A DNA stretch of 23,575 bases from Lachnospiraceae bacterium (GCA_024699595.1 JAILPG010000323.1:1-23575), one strand, 5' to 3'; counted from the stretch's first letter, positions 1 to 7,223 are shown. The notes: generated by a model not told the origin, from the letters alone. Program-made: numbers and translations.

Positions 1-1
1 G

Positions 2-481
2 GATACCGGAAACGAAAGTACGGATACACAGACAGATGAAACAGAGGATGCACAGGTCGAAGCAGCGTACGGATATCACGCAGGCGACAGACTCGGTGAC
101 TTTTCGATAAAGTGTATCGACGAAAGCAGTTTTAATCTGTCGGATGCGAAGGGAAAAACCGTTATAATAGCTCTCTTTGGTACGTATTCGGAGGACAGCT
201 TAAGCCAGCTTGATATGCTTGAATCGGTACTAAAGGACCATGAGGATACAGAACTGATCGCCGTATGCAATCACTTCTCGGCCGGAAATCCCGCAGAGAT
301 CGCAAAGGAGAGAGGCTGGACCTTCCCCGTCGCGCTTGACGGAAGCGATGAGAAGGTGTTTAAGCTTACGGGAGCGTCAATTGCGGTTCCGAGGACCGTG
401 ATCCTTGATCCCGACGGGATCGTACTGTTTAACGAGCGTGGTGTCCTCTCTGCAGCAGACATCGAAGCACACCTGCCCTGA
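2..481 (+). CDS. Redoxin/TlpA-like thioredoxin-fold protein, 5' partial, CxxC replaced by SxxS
   Basis: The reading frame is open from base 2 to the TGA at 479-481, so this is the C-terminal 159 residues of a protein that begins outside the window. It opens with an Asp/Thr/Glu-rich linker typical of the stretch after a lipoprotein anchor. A redoxin domain follows: GDRLGDFSI, then a strand and active-site loop KTVIIALFGTYSEDS, then the cis-Pro region AVPRTVILDPDG. In TlpA/ResA/AhpC-TSA relatives the loop reads W-C-x-x-C; here it reads Y-S-E-D-S, with serines at 188-190 and 197-199 in place of both cysteines. The fold is supported by the strand pattern and the VPRTVILDPDG segment. Disulfide reductase activity is not expected; a binding or structural role is inferred. 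The N-terminal half may hold another domain that cannot be seen here. Confidence 0.75.
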   Translation, partial: DTGNESTDTQTDETEDAQVEAAYGYHAGDRLGDFSIKCIDESSFNLSDAKGKTVIIALFGTYSEDSLSQLDMLESVLKDHEDTELIAVCNHFSAGNPAEIAKERGWTFPVALDGSDEKVFKLTGASIAVPRTVILDPDGIVLFNERGVLSAADIEAHLP

Positions 482-509
482 TGAACCTTTTTTTGAATAT
501 TATTAATGC

Positions 510-576
510 CCCCCGGGAGCAGATTTAGCGCTCCGCTTTCGTTTCAGAAAGCGGGCACTAAATCTGGACCGGGGGT
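510..576. repeat. 67-nt hairpin repeat, copy 1 (overlaps the 3' end of the rhomboid gene)
   Basis: This stretch matches 4250-4316 at 64 of 67 positions, and the first 55 bases are identical. It folds into a three-tier hairpin: CCCCCGG with CCGGGGG, AGATTTAG with CTAAATCT, and CCGCTTTC with GAAAGCGG around a GTTTCA loop. It lies between the convergent redoxin and rhomboid genes. Bases 558-575 also encode the last five residues and the stop codon of the rhomboid gene on the minus strand. There is no T-run after the hairpin on the plus strand, so its use as a plus-strand terminator is uncertain. Confidence 0.85.
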
Positions 577-1220
577 TCACTTTCACTATCACTTTCACTA
601 TCACTACACTGTCTCTGTCTGTGGAGTGGTGTCATCATATAGAAGCAGAAAGCGAGCACGAATCCGCAGATCATGCCGCCAAGATGGGCGACAATGTTTA
701 TGTCCTTTGCGCCGCTTGGAAGTATCAGAAACAAAAGTCCAAGCAGCACTCTCGGAAGCGGGAAATACTTTCTTGTCCGCGGGTCGATCGCAAGTATCAC
801 AATTGCCCCAAAGAGACCGCTGATGGCGCCCGATGCTCCTGCAGACACCACAAATCTGTGCGTTAAGAAAAGCTCCGAAAACAGAGTGAGCGCGTTTCCT
901 GCGATGCCCGAGAGGATATACAGTAGTATAAACCGTACCCTTCCGAAATACTGCTCCACATATTGTCCTGTTGCAAATAACGCCAACATGTTCATCGCAA
1001 GATGCTCGACTCCTATATGCAGAAACATCGGCGTGAAAAGCCTGTACCACTGTCCGTCTTCAACGATATACGGGGTATAGGATGCACCCAGCTTTACAAG
1101 CACCGACGTACTCTCGCTGCCTCCGCTTATTGTCTGTATTCCAAATGCAAGTACATTTAAGACGATCAGTATTATGGTGACTACCGGTCTGTATTCCGTC
1201 CTGTCGCGGTTTTCATCCAT
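558..1220 (-). CDS. Rhomboid family intramembrane serine protease
   Basis: This 220-residue polytopic membrane protein carries the rhomboid signature. It cleaves substrates within or near the membrane with a Ser-His dyad. Visible motifs are FLHIGVEHLAMN (H73 and N77, helix 2), GASGAISGLFG with nucleophile S130, and AHLGG with H179. Six hydrophobic segments span about residues 12-30, 66-84, 95-115, 127-145, 157-169 and 174-196. The start is the ATG at 1218-1220, preceded by an AGAGGGTAAGGA-like ribosome binding site. The C-terminus is unusual: a DSESDSESE run encoded by a hexanucleotide repeat (577-606), then PPVQI and the stop encoded by the 67-nt hairpin repeat. The gene is convergent with the redoxin gene and divergent from the GGDEF/EAL gene. 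The physiological substrate cannot be inferred. Confidence 0.92.
   Translation of the reverse strand: MDENRDRTEYRPVVTIILIVLNVLAFGIQTISGGSESTSVLVKLGASYTPYIVEDGQWYRLFTPMFLHIGVEHLAMNMLALFATGQYVEQYFGRVRFILLYILSGIAGNALTLFSELFLTHRFVVSAGASGAISGLFGAIVILAIDPRTRKYFPLPRVLLGLLFLILPSGAKDINIVAHLGGMICGFVLAFCFYMMTPLHRQRQCSDSESDSESEPPVQI
577..606. repeat. Hexanucleotide tandem repeat (TCACTW x5) in the rhomboid 3' end
   Basis: Five consecutive units of TCACT(T/A) run directly on from the 67-nt repeat. Read on the minus strand they encode alternating Ser and Asp/Glu, giving the acidic tail of the rhomboid protein. The array is in frame, so gain or loss of a unit would add or remove two residues. Confidence 0.85.
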
Positions 1221-1294
1221 TTTTCCTTACCCTCTGACATTTCCCGTTTTCGCTCATCTGCCAATAAACACTATCAATTATTCCAAAAACATCA

Positions 1295-1300
1295 TATAAT
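1295..1300 (+). promoter_or_regulatory. Consensus -10 box placed for a possibly leaderless transcript
   Basis: A perfect TATAAT ends six bases before the ATG at 1307, so a start site seven bases downstream of the box would coincide with the start codon. No Shine-Dalgarno sequence lies between them. No convincing -35 hexamer is seen 17 bases upstream (TATCAA at 1272-1277 is weak). This AT-rich patch may therefore be fortuitous. Confidence 0.45.
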
Positions 1301-1306
1301 ATATTT

Positions 1307-3055
1307 ATGAGTAAAAACAAGGATGTTAACGGAGAAAACCGCATACTGGAAAAAACCCTTGACAGCATTGTCCACCATGACGAGGCACCGAAGGGTGTTT
1401 TTGTGCTGCTTCTGATACTGTATCTTGCCTCATACATTGCAGTTACCGTTACAGCCGGATCCGAAAAGGTAGTAATGTTTGGCGACAATCCTTTATCGCT
1501 ATATACCTTTACGGGTATTTTCTCATCAATATGCAATCTGTGTGTCGTACTGATGGTAGTCTTTTGCGGAGAAAGAGGATTCATCACCTCCATAGCCCTG
1601 CTTTTTGTACAGTGTCCTCTGCTGCTTCTCGGGATATTTGTCAGACATAACTATACGAGCATTCCCGGGATATTTGGGATAATCCTGACAGTTATTGCTG
1701 TATTTATCATTCATCACGACATTAAAAAAGAGGAGAAGTATCAGTTAAGGCTCAGAGAACAGGCTACAACTGATCTTCTGACCGGACTTCCGAACGGGTT
1801 TGCAAGCACGGAGCTTTCCAACAACCTCATCAAAAAGGGAACGCCTTTTGCTGCAGCTACCATCGATATAAACGGCTTTAAGAGCATCAACGACACCATG
1901 GGATTTGACAAGGGTAACAAGGTCCTTATCGAGATCGGGTCGCGCTGGAAAAACATTGCGGACAAAGGACTTTCCGGTACGCTTGATTTTATATCCCGCA
2001 TAAACGGCGATGAGTATTCCCTGATCATTCGGGATTACGGCTCTGAAGATGATATAGTTAAGACTATAAAGCAGTATGAAGATGCTCTTACTGAAAAAAT
2101 ACATATCGAAGGATATGATTTTTTTGTAAATGCAAGCTTCGGATATGCCGTATATCCTGAAGATTCTGACAACAGGGATTCACTCTTTTCATACTCTGTC
2201 GCCGCGATGAAGGAGATCAAGCGCATAAACAGCAGTGAGCATATCCTTCGTTTTTCTCCCGACCTTTTAAAAAGCCAGAACCTTCTCATCATAGATAACA
2301 AGGTAAGGGAAGCGATAGAAAACGATAAGATCTTTTTCAATCTCCAGCCCCAGTTTAACATGTCCCATGAGCTTCGCGGCTTTGAGGCACTTGCCAGAAT
2401 GAAGGATGCTGAAGGGAATATCATAGGTCCCGATGAATTTATCCCAGCTGCCGAAAGACTTGGTCTTATAGACAGTCTGGATCTAACCGTATATAAAAAG
2501 GCAGCCGCATTTTTCGGAGAGCTTTTAAGGCAGTCGGGAGCAGATATCATCTTAAGCATCAATGTTTCTGTAAAACACCTGATGAAGAGTGATTTTACCG
2601 ATGAGATCAGGAAGCTCCTTGAGGACAGTGGAATACCCGCACACCAGCTTGAGATCGAGATCACAGAATCGATAATGATCGAATCCGTTGAAAAGGCCGC
2701 ACACTGCTTAAACGACCTCAAGGAAATGGGCATAAGGATAGCGATCGATGACTTTGGAACCGGTTATTCGTCCTTAAGCTACTTAAACAGCATTCCTTCC
2801 GACATCTTAAAGGTCGACAAATCTTTTATAGATATAATGAATACGTCAGAATCCTCCAAGAAATATATTAAAGCGATAATCCTGCTTGGCCATGTAATGG
2901 GTTTAGAGGTCATAGCAGAAGGTGTTGAAGAAGAGGATCAGCTTGAAACCCTTAGGAGCATTCACTGCGACTACATACAGGGATTCATCTGGGGCCGTCC
3001 CCTCCCGGAAAAAGAGGCGGAGGAACTGGTCATGAGCAGCTCACTTCACAGATGA
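1307..3055 (+). CDS. Membrane-anchored GGDEF/EAL cyclic-di-GMP signalling protein
   Basis: This 582-residue protein has four to five membrane segments (about residues 30-140) with no recognised sensor domain, then a GGDEF domain (about 150-315) and an EAL domain (about 335-575). The EAL phosphodiesterase residues are all present: E360 of EAL, N419, E454, D481-D482 (DDFGTGYSSL), K502, E538 and Q558. Cleavage of c-di-GMP to pGpG is therefore likely. The GGDEF signature is degenerate: N233-G-D-E-Y237 replaces G-G-D-E-F, though the upstream metal-binding DINGFKSIND segment remains. The cyclase half may be weak, inactive, or serve as a GTP-binding regulatory domain. The start was chosen as the first ATG in frame. 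It has no ribosome binding site but sits seven bases after a consensus -10 box. The next gene begins 67 bp downstream and could be cotranscribed. Confidence 0.93.
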   Translation: MSKNKDVNGENRILEKTLDSIVHHDEAPKGVFVLLLILYLASYIAVTVTAGSEKVVMFGDNPLSLYTFTGIFSSICNLCVVLMVVFCGERGFITSIALLFVQCPLLLLGIFVRHNYTSIPGIFGIILTVIAVFIIHHDIKKEEKYQLRLREQATTDLLTGLPNGFASTELSNNLIKKGTPFAAATIDINGFKSINDTMGFDKGNKVLIEIGSRWKNIADKGLSGTLDFISRINGDEYSLIIRDYGSEDDIVKTIKQYEDALTEKIHIEGYDFFVNASFGYAVYPEDSDNRDSLFSYSVAAMKEIKRINSSEHILRFSPDLLKSQNLLIIDNKVREAIENDKIFFNLQPQFNMSHELRGFEALARMKDAEGNIIGPDEFIPAAERLGLIDSLDLTVYKKAAAFFGELLRQSGADIILSINVSVKHLMKSDFTDEIRKLLEDSGIPAHQLEIEITESIMIESVEKAAHCLNDLKEMGIRIAIDDFGTGYSSLSYLNSIPSDILKVDKSFIDIMNTSESSKKYIKAIILLGHVMGLEVIAEGVEEEDQLETLRSIHCDYIQGFIWGRPLPEKEAEELVMSSSLHR

Positions 3056-3131
3056 GGAGCTGTTTTACCTTTCAGGCTCATTAATTCAGACAAAACATTT
3101 ATTCTTCATTCCAGCCGAAAGGATGATGATT

Positions 3132-4166
3132 ATGAAAAAAGCATTCAGTTTTTCAGCTCTGTTTATGATCGTAACCATGCTGACCGGGTGTGTGACCATA
3201 AATGCGACCATAAATATAACCGGAAATGAGATCGCAGTTGAAACCGAGATCGGTAACGAGTCCGATGAAAATGCGCAGGGATCAGAGATAAGCTATCATT
3301 TTGCGGACAAAGACGAGGCTGTTTCCTGTTATCTCTCCAATACAGATTATTTTAACGGTTTCAGTCAGTATGATATCCAGTACAGGACACAGGACGTAAA
3401 CGGCACTCTTGATGAAATGATGGAGTTCGGAGCTTCTCAGATGGAAGAGTTCACCGAGGAGGAAAAGACCGCGTACAATGATATTATAGAAGAGATGCGG
3501 GCAGATCTTAAGACAAGCGGCTATACACTTCCCGAGATGGATGAATTCATACTGATCAGATCAACTCAGGAAGAGGAAGCCGGGAGCGGGGCATATACGC
3601 ATGGTTCACAGATCTATCTTGGACAGATGATCGCGGATATGGTCTGCTCAGATAATGAAGAAGACAGGATTTGGGGGAAGCAGATTTTGTGGCACGAGAT
3701 CTTCCATTGCCTGACAAGGAGCAATCCCGAATTCAGAAGCGATATGTATAAGCTCATCCATTTTACCGTACAGGATGAGGAATACGAGATCCCGCCATCG
3801 GTTTTAGCACAGTTCATTTCAAATCCGGATGTGGAACATCACAATTCCTATGCGACGTTTGATATAGACGGAAAAGACACTGACTGTTTCATAGCACTTA
3901 TTGCAACAGAGCCGTTTGAAAAAGAGGGTGACACATTCTTCGACTGCTTCACATCGGTTTTGGTACCCGTGGATGGAAGCGATGTTTACTATCTTCCTGA
4001 TGAAGCAGAAAACTTCTGGGAGATCTTTGGGGAAAATACCGACTATGTCATCGATCCCGAAGAATGCATGGCCGATAACTTCTCCTTTGCCATGACCTAC
4101 GGCCTCGACGCTGAATATGAAAATCCCGAGATCATAGAAGCGATCATTGATTATCTTTCGGAGTAG
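3132..4166 (+). CDS. HExxH-motif lipoprotein, putative zinc metallopeptidase
   Basis: The protein has a lipoprotein signal peptide: Lys-Lys, a hydrophobic core, then the lipobox L-T-G-C with the anchoring Cys at residue 20. It is thus predicted to sit on the outer face of the membrane. Around residues 187-192 it reads WHEIFH, an HExxH zinc site within a helix. A later segment, DPEECMADNFSFAM (about 308-321), resembles the helix that brings the third, acidic ligand in gluzincin-like families. The three together suggest a zinc-dependent peptidase, but no named family is recognised and activity is inferred. ATGs at 3123 and 3126 are also in frame. 3132 was preferred because it places AAAGG (3118-3122) nine bases upstream. 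An 11-bp hairpin follows the gene. Confidence 0.75.
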   Translation: MKKAFSFSALFMIVTMLTGCVTINATINITGNEIAVETEIGNESDENAQGSEISYHFADKDEAVSCYLSNTDYFNGFSQYDIQYRTQDVNGTLDEMMEFGASQMEEFTEEEKTAYNDIIEEMRADLKTSGYTLPEMDEFILIRSTQEEEAGSGAYTHGSQIYLGQMIADMVCSDNEEDRIWGKQILWHEIFHCLTRSNPEFRSDMYKLIHFTVQDEEYEIPPSVLAQFISNPDVEHHNSYATFDIDGKDTDCFIALIATEPFEKEGDTFFDCFTSVLVPVDGSDVYYLPDEAENFWEIFGENTDYVIDPEECMADNFSFAMTYGLDAEYENPEIIEAIIDYLSE

Positions 4167-4203
4167 TCTGACATAGTATCCGAATTGCCCTCCGTGACTG
4201 ATC

Positions 4204-4238
4204 AGCGCTCCACTGTGCAAAGTGGAGCGCTTACTTTG
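4204..4238 (+). terminator. Intrinsic-terminator-like hairpin after the HExxH lipoprotein gene
   Basis: AGCGCTCCACT (4204-4214) and AGTGGAGCGCT (4221-4231) form a perfect 11-bp stem around a GTGCAA loop, 38 bp after the stop codon. The tail is only moderately U-rich (TACTTTG), so termination may be partial. Confidence 0.65.
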
Positions 4239-4249
4239 TAACATAAAAA

Positions 4250-4316
4250 CCCCCGGGAGCAGATTTAGCGCTCCGCTTTCGTTTCAGAAAGCGGGCACTA
4301 AATCCGGCCCGAGGGT
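4250..4316 (-). repeat. 67-nt hairpin repeat, copy 2 (terminator-like on the minus strand)
   Basis: This is the second copy of the element at 510-576, with three differences, all in the last 13 bases. The inner stem CCGCTTTC/GAAAGCGG is unchanged. The outer stem is re-formed differently (CCCCCGGG against CCCGAGGG with one mismatch). On the minus strand it begins 15 bp after the stop of the 4332-4748 gene and is followed by GGGGGTTTTTATG, so it fits a Rho-independent terminator for that gene. It lies between two convergent genes, as copy 1 does. Confidence 0.85.
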
Positions 4317-4331
4317 CCATTAATCAAGATA

Positions 4332-4748
4332 TCAGTCTTTGTCTTTCTTGGCTTTCTTATCTTCTTTGTCTTCTTTATCTTCTTTATCTTCTGCGTCAGC
4401 CTTGGACTCGAAATCCTCGAATTCGTAGTCGTCAGTATCGACCTCGTCCTTTACAAGACCTACGCCCTCGGCTTTTTCACGGGCCTTAGCCTCTTTTTCC
4501 CGGCGGCTTTCGTCGATCTTGTTCTTAAGAGAAGATTTCATCCTGTCAGCCTCAGCTGCATTTTTATTGAGGGGCACATATTCCCTTGAAGGCATTTCCT
4601 CGAAGAATTTCTTGATCTCGCTTTCCTTTGCCTCGCCATCGGCGCCTTCGGTTTCCTCATCATCCCTGAAGAAGAAATAATAAACAGCGGCAGCTATCGC
4701 TCCCATGATCGTTGCAAATGTAAGTATTTTACGGAATTTACCGGCCAT
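4332..4748 (-). CDS. Small membrane-anchored protein with highly charged C-terminus
   Basis: This 138-residue protein starts MAGKFRK, has one hydrophobic helix at about residues 9-26 (ILTFATIMGAIAAAVYYFF), then a long hydrophilic region rich in Glu, Lys and Asp that ends in tandem Glu-Asp-Lys triplets. The layout resembles YtxH-like anchored proteins, but no conserved domain can be named. The start at 4748 was preferred over an in-frame upstream ATG (4769) because AGGGAGG lies seven bases before it. A promoter at 4769-4797 would start transcription just upstream. The triplet tail is encoded by three 9-bp units (4362-4388). Its function is unknown; the helix predicts a membrane location with a cytoplasmic charged tail. 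Confidence 0.75.
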   Translation of the reverse strand: MAGKFRKILTFATIMGAIAAAVYYFFFRDDEETEGADGEAKESEIKKFFEEMPSREYVPLNKNAAEADRMKSSLKNKIDESRREKEAKAREKAEGVGLVKDEVDTDDYEFEDFESKADAEDKEDKEDKEDKKAKKDKD

Positions 4749-4768
4749 TTTATATCCTCCCTGGGTCA

Positions 4769-4797
4769 ATTATCAAACGTCGGTCTGAACATGTCAT
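4769..4797 (-). promoter_or_regulatory. Sigma-A-type promoter for the 4332-4748 gene
   Basis: Read on the minus strand, ATGACA (4792-4797) and GATAAT (4769-4774) are separated by exactly 17 bases. Each matches the consensus hexamer at five of six positions. The predicted start falls about 14 bases before the ATG, just ahead of the AGGGAGG site. Confidence 0.6.
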
Positions 4798-4809
4798 TTG
4801 TTATACAGA

Positions 4810-4836
4810 TTCACATTATTGTGAACCCGGTTTCAC
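4810..4836. promoter_or_regulatory. Operator-like interlocking inverted repeats in the divergent region
   Basis: TTCACA-TTAT-TGTGAA (4810-4825) is a perfect inverted repeat, and GTGAA is met again by TTCAC at 4832-4836, giving three alternating half-sites. The block lies upstream of the minus promoter at 4769-4797 and about 80 bp before the aquaporin promoter. No regulator family is assigned. Confidence 0.35.
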
Positions 4837-4916
4837 GGACAGTTTCCTTGAACACCGATATCATTTTATTATGATTCAGTCAAAAATTCAAGTGTCAGAC
4901 AGGTCCCCTGCGGATA

Positions 4917-4945
4917 TTGATTTTACAGCCGGATAAGGCTAAAAT
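4917..4945 (+). promoter_or_regulatory. aqpZ: Sigma-A-type promoter for the aquaporin gene
   Basis: TTGATT (4917-4922) and TAAAAT (4940-4945) have a 17-bp spacer, giving a predicted start near 4952 and a leader of about 63 nt. That leader contains two short in-frame ATGs ahead of the preferred start at 5015. Confidence 0.6.
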
Positions 4946-5014
4946 TATGAAAGGCCGGGGCATATAAATGAGACTGTGCCCGGGCATAATCTTATGAAAA
5001 GGGAGGAAATAAAG

Positions 5015-5701
5015 ATGAAGAAATATGTTGCTGAAGGTATAGGAACAGCCGTACTGGTCCTTATGGGATGCGGAACGGCCATGCTTGTGGGCTGCGGAGC
5101 CGATTCGGGCTGCGGATATATCCTTACTGCCCTTGCATTCGGACTGTCGATAGTAGCAGAGGCATACTGCATTGGAAATATCAGCGGATGTCACGTTAAT
5201 CCCGCAGTCAGCCTTGCTGTTTTCTTAAATGGCGGCATGGAGAAAAAAGATTTTATCGGATACATGATCTCACAGGTTATCGGTGCATTTGCCGGAACCA
5301 TCATACTTGCAATTATCTTCGCACTTGGCGGTGTAGAGGATATGACAGGCGGCTTTGGTGCTAACGGTCTTGCCGGTGTAGGCGGAAACGCTTTTTGCGG
5401 ACTCATAGTTGAGATCGTGCTTACATTCATCTTCGTACTGACGATCCTCGGAGTTACTTCCAAGAAGGCATCTCACGGATCCTTCGGAGGACTTGTGATC
5501 GGTCTTACACTGACCTTTGTTCATATTTTCGGAATCGGTCTTACCGGAACGAGCGTAAATCCTGCAAGATCCATCGCTCCCGCTATTTTTGCAGCAATAG
5601 GCGGAAATACAGACCCTCTTAAGGCTTTGTGGGTATTCATCGTGGCTCCGTTTATAGGTGCAGCACTTGCCGCATTCGCATACAAGAAGCTCGAAGATTA
5701 A
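5015..5701 (+). CDS. aqpZ: Aquaporin of the AqpZ type (MIP family)
   Basis: This 228-residue integral membrane channel moves water across the cytoplasmic membrane. Two half-helix signatures are visible, HVNPAVSL (NPA 62-64) and SVNPARS (NPA 182-184), in the tandem-repeat layout of the family. The selectivity-filter residues F42, H170, T179 and R185 correspond to F43, H174, T183 and R189 of E. coli AqpZ, which points to a water channel rather than a glycerol facilitator. The start at 5015 was chosen because GGGAGG (5001-5006) precedes it and MKKYVAEG begins the first helix; an in-frame ATG at 4976 has no such site. The parvulin-like lipoprotein gene begins 24 bp after its stop, so the two are probably cotranscribed. 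Confidence 0.92.
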   Translation: MKKYVAEGIGTAVLVLMGCGTAMLVGCGADSGCGYILTALAFGLSIVAEAYCIGNISGCHVNPAVSLAVFLNGGMEKKDFIGYMISQVIGAFAGTIILAIIFALGGVEDMTGGFGANGLAGVGGNAFCGLIVEIVLTFIFVLTILGVTSKKASHGSFGGLVIGLTLTFVHIFGIGLTGTSVNPARSIAPAIFAAIGGNTDPLKALWVFIVAPFIGAALAAFAYKKLED

Positions 5702-5725
5702 GAATACGCAGGACAGAGGGATCAT

Positions 5726-6829
5726 ATGCTTGTTCTGAAACGATCTGATAAACGTTTCTCAAACAGAATACCGTTATTAGTTTTACTGGCAGCATGTATA
5801 TGCCTCATTCTGTCCGGGTGTGGGAAAAAAAAGACCGAGATCGTGCTCACCACGGAATTTGAAGAGGGTGAGATCTTCAGGATCGAAAGACTTTCCTGCT
5901 ATGCTTATGAAGCCATGGTATATATGGTCAATACCGAAAACGGCTACAGCGAGCTGTTTGGCCCTGAGATATTTAAGGCAAGGCTTGCAGAGGGAGATAC
6001 GGTCGAAGAGAGATACAAGGAGACCGTGCTTGCAAGGCTTGCCCAGATCAAGGCCATGAATCTGATGGCTCAGGATCGAAAGATCGAGCTTGACGAGGAT
6101 ACGGATAATAAGATAAGAGCCGCCGCAAGGGTATATATGGACTCATTAAACGAGTCCGAGATACTGCTCATGGGTGTTGATGAGGAAAAAATATACAACA
6201 TGTACCATGAGTATGCCGTTGCGGACAAGCTCTACCACTCGATAACGGATGCCGTAAATCCTGAGATAAGTGATGATGCCGCCCGTACCATCACGATAGG
6301 CAGCATTCTGGTAAAGACCTACAGGACCGATAATTACGGAAATAGGGTCGATTATACGGCTGATCAGAAGCTCAAGGCTTATGAAAGAGCGGTTGAGATA
6401 CAGAACAAGCTTCTTGAAGGTACTGAATTCGATGTTCTCTGTGACAGCTATTACAACGAGGATGATCAGACCGAATATACCTTTGGAAGAGGTGTGATGC
6501 CCTATGCCATTGAACAGGCTGCTTTTTCCCTCTCAAGCGGAGAGGTTAGCGATATCATAGAGACCGAGTACGGTTATCATATCATTAAGTGCCGCTCCAC
6601 TTTCAACAAGGAGGAGACGGCAAAGAATAAGGTAAACATAGTAAATCAGAAAAAACAGGAAGCCTTTAACAACGCCTATACGCAGTATATAAAGGATCTG
6701 AAATCAAATCTTAACGAGCCTCTGTGGCTGTCACTTACATATACAAAGACCGATCAGATCAATACGAAGAATTTCTTCGATCTGTATGATTCATATTTTA
6801 CGGTCATTTCTGACGGCGCCATTAACTAA
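5726..6829 (+). CDS. PrsA/parvulin-like peptidyl-prolyl isomerase lipoprotein
   Basis: This 367-residue protein has a basic N-terminus, a hydrophobic core and the lipobox L-S-G-C with Cys32, so it should be lipid-anchored outside the membrane. A helical chaperone-like region follows (about 50-180, similar in style to SurA/PrsA N-domains). A parvulin domain spans about 188-290: ITIGSILVKT, then FGRGVMPYAIEQAAFSLSSGEVSDII and YGYHIIK. Members help exported proteins fold by catalysing prolyl isomerisation. A C-terminal helix-rich tail completes the protein. The ATG at 5726 has AGAGGG five bases upstream. It is probably in one unit with the aquaporin gene. Whether all catalytic residues are present was not checked by alignment. 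Confidence 0.85.
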   Translation: MLVLKRSDKRFSNRIPLLVLLAACICLILSGCGKKKTEIVLTTEFEEGEIFRIERLSCYAYEAMVYMVNTENGYSELFGPEIFKARLAEGDTVEERYKETVLARLAQIKAMNLMAQDRKIELDEDTDNKIRAAARVYMDSLNESEILLMGVDEEKIYNMYHEYAVADKLYHSITDAVNPEISDDAARTITIGSILVKTYRTDNYGNRVDYTADQKLKAYERAVEIQNKLLEGTEFDVLCDSYYNEDDQTEYTFGRGVMPYAIEQAAFSLSSGEVSDIIETEYGYHIIKCRSTFNKEETAKNKVNIVNQKKQEAFNNAYTQYIKDLKSNLNEPLWLSLTYTKTDQINTKNFFDLYDSYFTVISDGAIN

Positions 6830-6870
6830 GAGAAATATCAAAACAACTAAAAACAGGAGAGATCAACACA

Positions 6871-7223
6871 TTGAAGAGAGCAAAGAATGTAATGATCATC
6901 GTATCTATACTGTTAAAGGTTTTCTAAAGGGACTTATGACCAATATGCTCGGTGGTGCAGATCCTTTTGCATCTATATTTCAGGCTGTGTACTGTATTGG
7001 TGTTGGAATGATATTGGGAGCGGTATATCTTAGAACCGGTAATGTATGGATAATAATATTTGGACATATGAGTCTTGATTTTGTTGAACTTTGTCGCGGT
7101 GATCTGGGAGCCCAAAGCGGCCTTATGTTAAATATAGGCCTGGGGGACTGGATAACCATGGTCGCGGCCATTGCGGGTGCGGTTATCGCGCTTAGACTTT
7201 TGGATAATCTTGTTAGCTATTAA
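6871..7223 (+). pseudogene. Remnant of a CPBP-family (CAAX-like) intramembrane metalloprotease
   Basis: A good start exists at 6871: TTG preceded by AGGAGA (6855-6860), encoding MKRAKNVMIIVSILLKVF, which looks like a CPBP N-terminus. That frame stops at 6925-6927. The homology continues in a different frame with GLMTNMLGGADPFASIFQAV, then CIGVGMILGAVYLRTGNVW and IIFGHMSLDF, matching the usual CPBP C-terminal half. The central part with the EExxxR motif and the first His motif is missing, while the last His motif (FGH) is present. A large internal deletion with a frame change around 6910-6930 explains this, so the gene cannot make an active protease. A continuous frame from 6786 (145 codons) overlaps the end of the parvulin gene and is judged not to be a designed start. 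Confidence 0.75.

Noticed and set aside
506..1080. Several open frames on the plus strand opposite the rhomboid gene, and a 148-codon frame at 604-1050 on the minus strand
   Set aside because: They have no ribosome binding sites or recognisable domains, and the rhomboid frame on the minus strand carries the conserved catalytic motifs.
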